Notes under the pieces: generated by a model
What the model was told of the DNA's origin: nothing
Seen by the model: only the letters and a program-made list of their open reading frames with translations
The model's database searches: none
Made by a program: the position numbers and the translations under genes
Shown: piece after piece, positions 59,000 to 64,000 of the stretch
Layout of the letters: each line of letters begins with the position of its first letter
Numbering within the stretch: the first letter of the stretch is position 1
NCBI RefSeq assembly: GCF_005311025.1
Contig: NZ_CP031747.1
Span: 2,106,954 to 2,170,953 of the forward strand
DNA: 64,000 nucleotides
Direction of reading: 5' to 3'
Source of the DNA: Alcaligenes faecalis
Lineage (GTDB): Bacteria > Pseudomonadota > Gammaproteobacteria > Burkholderiales > Burkholderiaceae_B

Positions 59000-61832
59000 G
59001 GTGACGTACTTCGCCTTCGCCAAACAGATTGTCCTCGCAACGACCACACAGGGTGGGGTGCTCAGCGCTCTGGCCTACGTCAGGGCGGTGGTGCCAGCAA
59101 CGCTCGCACTTGGCCTGTTCGGTAGGGGTAACGTCGATGCGCAAATCGCCTTCGCCAGCGTGCACATCGGCACGCGAGACGATCAGCATGAAGCGCAGAT
59201 CTTCGCCCAGAGACTGCAGGAACTCCAGATCCTGGCCGTTGGCGTAGATGTCGATCTCGGCCGCCAGGGAGGAGCCGATGGCGCCGGTGCTACGTACGTC
59301 TTCAATGCGGCGCATCACGTCGGCACGGATGGCGCGCAGGCGCTGCCATTTGGTGCTCAGTGCAGCTTGTTCGCCTTGCTCCGGCAGGGCATGGAACAGC
59401 TCGGTGAAGATGGTGCCGCTAGGGACCGAACCGCCGTGCATGTCGCGCCAGGCTTCTTCTGCCGTGAAAGACAGGATAGGAGCCATCAGCTTGAGCAGGG
59501 TTTGCGTCAGGTGGTACAGCGCCGTTTGAGCCGAGCGACGTGGCTGACCATCTTTAGCCGTGGTGTACAGACGGTCTTTCAGAATATCCAGGTAGAACGC
59601 GCCCAGGTCTTCGGAGCAGAAGGTCTGCAAGCGAGCCACGATGGGGTGGAACTCGTAGCGCTGGTAGTTCTCCAGCAACTCGGCCTGCATGTCGGCGGTC
59701 ATTTGCAGGGCGTAGCGGTCGATTTCGGTCAGTTGATCGACAGGCACAGCATGTTGGGTGACATCGAAGTCGGCCAGGTTACCCAGCAGGAACTTCAAGG
59801 TATTGCGGATACGGCGGTAGCCTTCCACAACACGCTTCAGAATTTCGTCGGAGATGGACAGCTCGCCCGAGTAATCGGTAGAGGCGGCCCACAGGCGCAT
59901 GATCTCGGCACCCATCTTGTCGGCAATTTCTTGCGGCTTGATGATGTTGCCCAGCGATTTACTCATCTTGCGGCCATTGCCGTCCACCACGAAGCCGTGG
60001 GTCAGCAGGGCTTTGTAGGGCGCGCGGCCATACAGCATGCAGCCCGTCAGCAAGGACGAGTGGAACCAGCCACGGTGTTGGTCCGAGCCTTCCAGGTACA
60101 GGTCGGCAGGCCATTGCAGCTTGTCAGCGTGCGAGCCGTGGGTGGTGTGATCCTTGCCGCCCAGCACGGTAGCGTGTGTGGTGCCCGAGTCAAACCACAC
60201 GTCCAGCGTGTCGCGGTTTTTCTCGTACAGATCGGCTTCGTCACCCAGCAGGTCGCGTGGGTCCAGGTTCTGCCAGGCTTCGATACCGCTCTTTTCGATA
60301 CGCTCGGCTACTTGCTCCATCAGCTCGGGCGTGCGGGGGTGCAGTTCACCCGTTTCCTTGTGCACAAAGAAAGCCATGGGCACACCCCATTGGCGCTGAC
60401 GCGACAAGGTCCAGTCGGGGCGGTTGGCGATCATGGCGTGCAGGCGGGCACGACCCCAGGAGGGGTAGAACTCGGTGTTATCAATGGCTTCCAGCGCCAT
60501 TTCACGCAGGGTACGGCCGCTGCTGTTTTCCTTATCCATACCGGCAAACCATTGGCTGGTGGCGCGGTAGATGATGGGCGTCTTGTGACGCCAGCAGTGC
60601 ATGTAGCTGTGCGGGTGCTGTTCGGTTTTCAGCAAGGTGCCGGCGTTCTGCAAGGCTTCCACGATTTGCGGGTTGGCTTTCCAGATCATCTGGCCGCCAA
60701 ACAGAGGCAGATTTTCGGCGTAATGCCCATTGCCCATCACGGGCGTGAGCATGTCGTCGTCCTTCATGCCGTGGGCTTTGCAGGAGATAAAGTCTTCAAT
60801 ACCGTAGGCCGGGGCCGAGTGCACCACGCCCGTACCGCTGTCCAGGGTGACGTAGTCGCCCAGGTACACGGGGGAGCGGCGTTGGTAGCCTGCATCCACG
60901 TGAGCCAGAGGGTGGTTGAATTCGATCAGGTTCAGGGCTTTGCCGGTAGCGGTGGCCATGACCTGGCCGCTCAGGCCCCATTGTTCCAGGCAGGATTTCA
61001 CCAGCTCTTCGGCCACGATCAGCATGGAGCCGGTGGCGCGTGGGCTGTCCAGCTTGACCAGGGCGTAGCTGATTTCAGGGTGTACGTTCAAGGCCTGGTT
61101 GGCAGGGATGGTCCAGGGGGTAGTAGTCCAGATAACGATGGCGCCATCGTCCACGCTGTCCACGCCAAAGGCGGCGGCCAGTTTGTCCTTTTGCGCGAAG
61201 GGGAAGGCTACGTGCACGGACGGGTCGGTGCGATCGGCGTACTCAACCTCGGCTTCTGCCAGGGCGGAACCACAGTCAAAACACCAGTTCACGGGCTTCA
61301 GGCCACGGAACACGAAACCCTTTTGCATGATCTTGGACAGCACGCGCAGCTCGTCGGCTTCGTTACTGAAATTCATGGTCAGGTAAGGGTTCTCCCAGTC
61401 GGCCAGCACGCCCAGGCGCTTGAAGTCCTTGCGCTGGCTGTCGATCTGCTCCAGAGCGTAGGCGCGCGCCTTGGCCTGAACTTCAGCCACAGGCAGGTTC
61501 TTGCCGTATTTCTTTTCGATCTGAACTTCAATGGGCATGCCGTGGCAGTCCCAGCCGGGCACGTATTGCGCGTCAAAGCCAGCCATATTGCGGCTTTTGA
61601 CGATGATGTCTTTCAGAACCTTGTTGACTGCGTGGCCAATGTGAATGTCGCCGTTCGCATAGGGAGGGCCGTCGTGCAAAATAAATTTGGGACGACCGGC
61701 ACTGGCTTGCCGAATTGCTGCATAGACTTTGTTTTCTTCCCACTGGCTAATCCAGCCCGGCTCACGTTTGGCGAGGTCACCACGCATGGGAAAGGGAGTG
61801 TCGGGCAAATTGAGAGAGTTTTTATAGTCCAT
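58992..61832 (-). CDS. ileS: Isoleucyl-tRNA synthetase
   Basis: 946 residues from the ATG at 61832 ([25 protein letters not shown]). HIGH motif in [17 protein letters not shown] (near residue 60), KMSKS in [10 protein letters not shown], the editing domain, and a C-terminal zinc finger ([20 protein letters not shown]). The start overlaps the ribF stop region by 11 bases. Confidence 0.97.
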   Translation of the reverse strand: MDYKNSLNLPDTPFPMRGDLAKREPGWISQWEENKVYAAIRQASAGRPKFILHDGPPYANGDIHIGHAVNKVLKDIIVKSRNMAGFDAQYVPGWDCHGMPIEVQIEKKYGKNLPVAEVQAKARAYALEQIDSQRKDFKRLGVLADWENPYLTMNFSNEADELRVLSKIMQKGFVFRGLKPVNWCFDCGSALAEAEVEYADRTDPSVHVAFPFAQKDKLAAAFGVDSVDDGAIVIWTTTPWTIPANQALNVHPEISYALVKLDSPRATGSMLIVAEELVKSCLEQWGLSGQVMATATGKALNLIEFNHPLAHVDAGYQRRSPVYLGDYVTLDSGTGVVHSAPAYGIEDFISCKAHGMKDDDMLTPVMGNGHYAENLPLFGGQMIWKANPQIVEALQNAGTLLKTEQHPHSYMHCWRHKTPIIYRATSQWFAGMDKENSSGRTLREMALEAIDNTEFYPSWGRARLHAMIANRPDWTLSRQRQWGVPMAFFVHKETGELHPRTPELMEQVAERIEKSGIEAWQNLDPRDLLGDEADLYEKNRDTLDVWFDSGTTHATVLGGKDHTTHGSHADKLQWPADLYLEGSDQHRGWFHSSLLTGCMLYGRAPYKALLTHGFVVDGNGRKMSKSLGNIIKPQEIADKMGAEIMRLWAASTDYSGELSISDEILKRVVEGYRRIRNTLKFLLGNLADFDVTQHAVPVDQLTEIDRYALQMTADMQAELLENYQRYEFHPIVARLQTFCSEDLGAFYLDILKDRLYTTAKDGQPRRSAQTALYHLTQTLLKLMAPILSFTAEEAWRDMHGGSVPSGTIFTELFHALPEQGEQAALSTKWQRLRAIRADVMRRIEDVRSTGAIGSSLAAEIDIYANGQDLEFLQSLGEDLRFMLIVSRADVHAGEGDLRIDVTPTEQAKCERCWHHRPDVGQSAEHPTLCGRCEDNLFGEGEVRHHA

Positions 61833-62787
61833 TTGAAGCAAAGTAGTCGCGAGCGCGTTGTGCATCGTTGTCGATGGCGGCGATCATTGTGATGAGGTCC
61901 GGGAATTTTTCCTCGTCCCTGACAAATTCCAGAAATTCTATACGGGCAAGTTTACCGTAAGCATCCAGGCGTTGGTCCAGTAAATGCACCTCTAACAGCA
62001 GCCGTCCCTGGTCTATGACGGTTGGGCGTACCCCCAAGGAGGCAATGCCGGGCAGAGCCTGTCCGGTCAGTCCGTGCACCCGGACCACGTACACGCCGGA
62101 GCGGGCGGCACAGTGTTCAGGAACACGCACATTCAGGGTCGGGTAGCCAATGTCCCGGCCCAGTTTCTGGCCATGAATGACATGACCACTAATATGAAAG
62201 GGTTTGCCCAGCAGGGCACGGGCTCGGTCCAGTTGACCCACGGCCAGGGCGGTGCGCACTTCCGAGCTGGAGATGCGGCGGCCATCGGCATCGGCGACAT
62301 CGTGCAGAGTCTCGACGTTAAAGCCATGGCGCTTGCCCGCTTCGCGCAACATTTCAATGTCGCCGGCCCGTTTGTGGCCGTAGCGGAAATCCTCGCCCAC
62401 CAGCAGCCAACCCGTATTCAGGCCCTGGACCAGAATCTCGTCAATAAAGGTGGCTGCCGACATATCGGCCATGGCCTGATTGAAGCGGGCCAGATAAATT
62501 TGTTCAATGCCACATTGATGCAGGGCTTCGACCTTGTCGCGCAGGCCGCTGATCTGTGTGGGGATCAGTTCGGGCCGTTGGCCGCGCTGCGCAAAAAAGG
62601 CGCGTGGGTGGGGCGTAAAGGTCATTACACAGGAGCTCAGGTCTTGCTGGCGCGCCATTTCATTGACGCGATGCAAGATGGCCTGATGGCCCAGATGGAC
62701 CCCGTCAAAATTGCCAATGGTGACAGCGCTGCGGGCCGTGCTGTTGCGCCGCGGCAGAGAGCGATAGAGTTTTAGATCAGATTTCAC
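61822..62787 (-). CDS. ribF: Bifunctional riboflavin kinase / FAD synthetase
   Basis: 321 residues from a GTG codon. N-terminal FMN adenylyltransferase ([30 protein letters not shown]), and C-terminal riboflavin kinase ([30 protein letters not shown]). Converts riboflavin to FMN and FAD. First gene of the ribF-ileS-lspA operon. Confidence 0.96.
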   Translation of the reverse strand: MKSDLKLYRSLPRRNSTARSAVTIGNFDGVHLGHQAILHRVNEMARQQDLSSCVMTFTPHPRAFFAQRGQRPELIPTQISGLRDKVEALHQCGIEQIYLARFNQAMADMSAATFIDEILVQGLNTGWLLVGEDFRYGHKRAGDIEMLREAGKRHGFNVETLHDVADADGRRISSSEVRTALAVGQLDRARALLGKPFHISGHVIHGQKLGRDIGYPTLNVRVPEHCAARSGVYVVRVHGLTGQALPGIASLGVRPTVIDQGRLLLEVHLLDQRLDAYGKLARIEFLEFVRDEEKFPDLITMIAAIDNDAQRARDYFASNGL

Positions 62788-62836
62788 AAGCGAGAGTTTA
62801 CAATTTTGGATTCGTTATTTCTCGGGAAACAGGATT

Positions 62837-63493
62837 TTGACCGATTCCACCCTACCTTGTCGCCTTGTTGTGCTTATTTCAGGCCGGGGCTCCAACTTGC
62901 AGGCCATAGGCGAACTGATCAAGACAGCGGGCTTAAATGGCCGTATCGAGGCGGTCATCTCTAACAAGGGCGATGCGCCCGGACTGGAATGGGCGCAGCG
63001 TCAAGGGCTGCCTACCGAGACGGTTTCGCATCGCGAATTTGCAACACGTGAAGCCTTTGACCAGGCTTTGGCACGCGTGATCGACCGCTACCAGCCAGAT
63101 TATGTTCTACTTGCGGGATTCATGCGCATCCTGAGCACCGATTTTGTTCAGCACTATGCAGGCAAGCTCATCAATATACACCCATCCTTGCTTCCTAGCT
63201 TTCCCGGTTTGAATACCCATCAACAGGCACTTGACGCGGGCGTGCAGTTTCACGGCTGCTCGGTGCACTTTGTGACCCCTGTGCTCGATGATGGTCCCAT
63301 CATTGCTCAAAGTATCGTGCCCGTCCTGCACGACGATGATGCACAGACTCTGGCAGAGCGCGTTTTGGCAACCGAACACCACGTCTATACCGAGGCCGTA
63401 CGCTGGCTGATCGAGGGACGGGTGCGTTTGCAGGCTGATGGCCGTGTCGAGGTTGCCGGACTTGCGCATCGCGGCTTTTATTTCCCCGCCTGA
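62837..63493 (+). CDS. purN: Phosphoribosylglycinamide formyltransferase
   Basis: 218 residues; the best start is a TTG at 62837 because no in-frame ATG occurs before the conserved VVLISGRGSNLQAI. Folate-binding and catalytic motifs: LLAGFMRILS, NIHPSLLPSFPGLNTHQQAL with the catalytic Asn-x-His, and the Asp in VTPVLDDGPIIAQ. It transfers a formyl group from 10-formyl-THF in purine synthesis. It is divergent from ribF. Confidence 0.95.
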   Translation: MTDSTLPCRLVVLISGRGSNLQAIGELIKTAGLNGRIEAVISNKGDAPGLEWAQRQGLPTETVSHREFATREAFDQALARVIDRYQPDYVLLAGFMRILSTDFVQHYAGKLINIHPSLLPSFPGLNTHQQALDAGVQFHGCSVHFVTPVLDDGPIIAQSIVPVLHDDDAQTLAERVLATEHHVYTEAVRWLIEGRVRLQADGRVEVAGLAHRGFYFPA

Positions 63494-63525
63494 TTGAGCG
63501 GGCTATTTGGAATTTTTGAATATTC

Positions 63526-64000
63526 ATGTCTGATCACCAACAATCCCGCGGCCGCTCGGACCGCAAGCGCCCGTCCTCGTCTGCCCAACGTAACGAGTCC
63601 GGAGCGCGTGGTCGCCCTTATGCAGCACGCCGCGACAAACCCTCGGGTCCACCCGAGCCGGGCGCGATGGCACAGCGCCGTCTGGAGCAGGTCTCCAGCG
63701 CCCTGGGTGAAGTTTTGCAGTGGAAGCACCCCGCCGACCTGGCCTTGACACGCTGGGCGCGTACACGCCCCAAAATGGGCTCGCGTGACCGTGCCGAGAT
63801 CCGTGAGGCCGTGTTTGATGTGCTGCGCCACCTGCGTCAGTACCGTAACTGGGCGGAAAGCGGCGTAGGCCCATCTACCCGTCGTCTGGCCATTCTGGGC
63901 CTGTCTACGGCTATCGGTCAGGAATCCCTGTCTTTGGGGCTGACGGAAGAAGAGCGCCAGTGGCTGGGCCATATCCGCGCCCTGAATGTGGACGGTCTGC
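63526..64000 (+). CDS. RsmB/NOP-family rRNA methyltransferase (N-terminal part)
   Basis: Frame open from the ATG at 63526 to the right edge (158 codons). The first 40 or so residues are a basic low-complexity tail rich in Arg/Ser, then an NusB-like helical part (MAQRRLEQVSSALGEVLQW and LTRWARTRPKMGSRDRAEIREAVFDVLRHLR) typical of RsmB-family cytosine-C5 methyltransferases, which in related bacteria follow purN. The SAM-binding domain lies outside the window. Confidence 0.75.
   Translation, partial: MSDHQQSRGRSDRKRPSSSAQRNESGARGRPYAARRDKPSGPPEPGAMAQRRLEQVSSALGEVLQWKHPADLALTRWARTRPKMGSRDRAEIREAVFDVLRHLRQYRNWAESGVGPSTRRLAILGLSTAIGQESLSLGLTEEERQWLGHIRALNVDGL

Noticed and set aside
58869-61892. 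A 1007-codon open frame on the plus strand opposite ileS
   Set aside because: It is antisense to a clear isoleucyl-tRNA synthetase, has His/Gln/Val-rich composition typical of the reverse of high-GC codons, and shows no recognisable domain.

Overview
The window looks like chromosomal DNA of a betaproteobacterium of the order Burkholderiales, family Alcaligenaceae (Alcaligenes- or Bordetella-like). The reasons are the fairly high G+C, the DUF3579 gene next to argF, the exbB-exbD-lpxK-Trm112-kdsB-adk block, the clpS-clpA-pqiABC block and the ribF-ileS-lspA-coaBC-dut block. This placement comes from gene content and remembered protein similarity, not from a search. No rRNA, tRNA, CRISPR array, transposase or integrase was seen.

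Layout. 1-3951: the end of a metC-like gene, a small plasmid/ICE-type hypothetical protein, a NUDIX/DUF454/AhpD-like operon and argG. 4100-9860: a minus-strand operon of a LacI-type regulator, a periplasmic binding protein, two permeases, an ATPase and a GpdQ-like phosphodiesterase, with a perfect LacI-family operator in front. 10034-19003: a glutamine-amidotransferase-like gene and a complete kdp potassium-uptake locus. The kdp structural genes run F, an extra microprotein, A, C, B, followed by the sensor kinase KdpD and regulator KdpE. 19243-28421: argF, DUF3579, a 2-hydroxyacid dehydrogenase, rpsT, murJ, an SDR, adk, kdsB, a Trm112-like gene, lpxK, exbD and exbB. 28847-34566: xseA, sodB, a ferritin, an acid phosphatase, pcaF and a DUF192 protein. 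34613-41329: cspA, clpS, clpA and pqiABC. 41441-50232: putA and the livKHMGF branched-chain amino acid transporter.

At about 50330-53670 there is an island with lower G+C. It encodes a HerA-type ATPase and a DUF4297/Cap4-type nuclease, an arrangement reported as an anti-phage defence system, and it is bracketed by a 14-bp inverted repeat. After an AT-rich stretch the ordinary chromosome resumes: an SDR lacking the usual Tyr-Lys pair, a DJ-1/PfpI protein, rlmF, dut, coaBC, lspA, ileS and ribF on the minus strand, then purN and the start of an RsmB-family methyltransferase on the plus strand.

How parts work together. KdpDE probably control KdpFABC. The LacI protein probably controls a transporter and a phosphodiesterase that together would import and cleave a phosphodiester-like compound. 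PutA carries its own ribbon-helix-helix DNA-binding domain, and GTTAAC palindromes in front of putA are candidate autoregulatory operators. The most notable items are the HerA-DUF4297 island and its repeats, the GTTAAC array, the phosphodiesterase-transporter operon, and the altered kdp order with an additional 27-residue membrane peptide.
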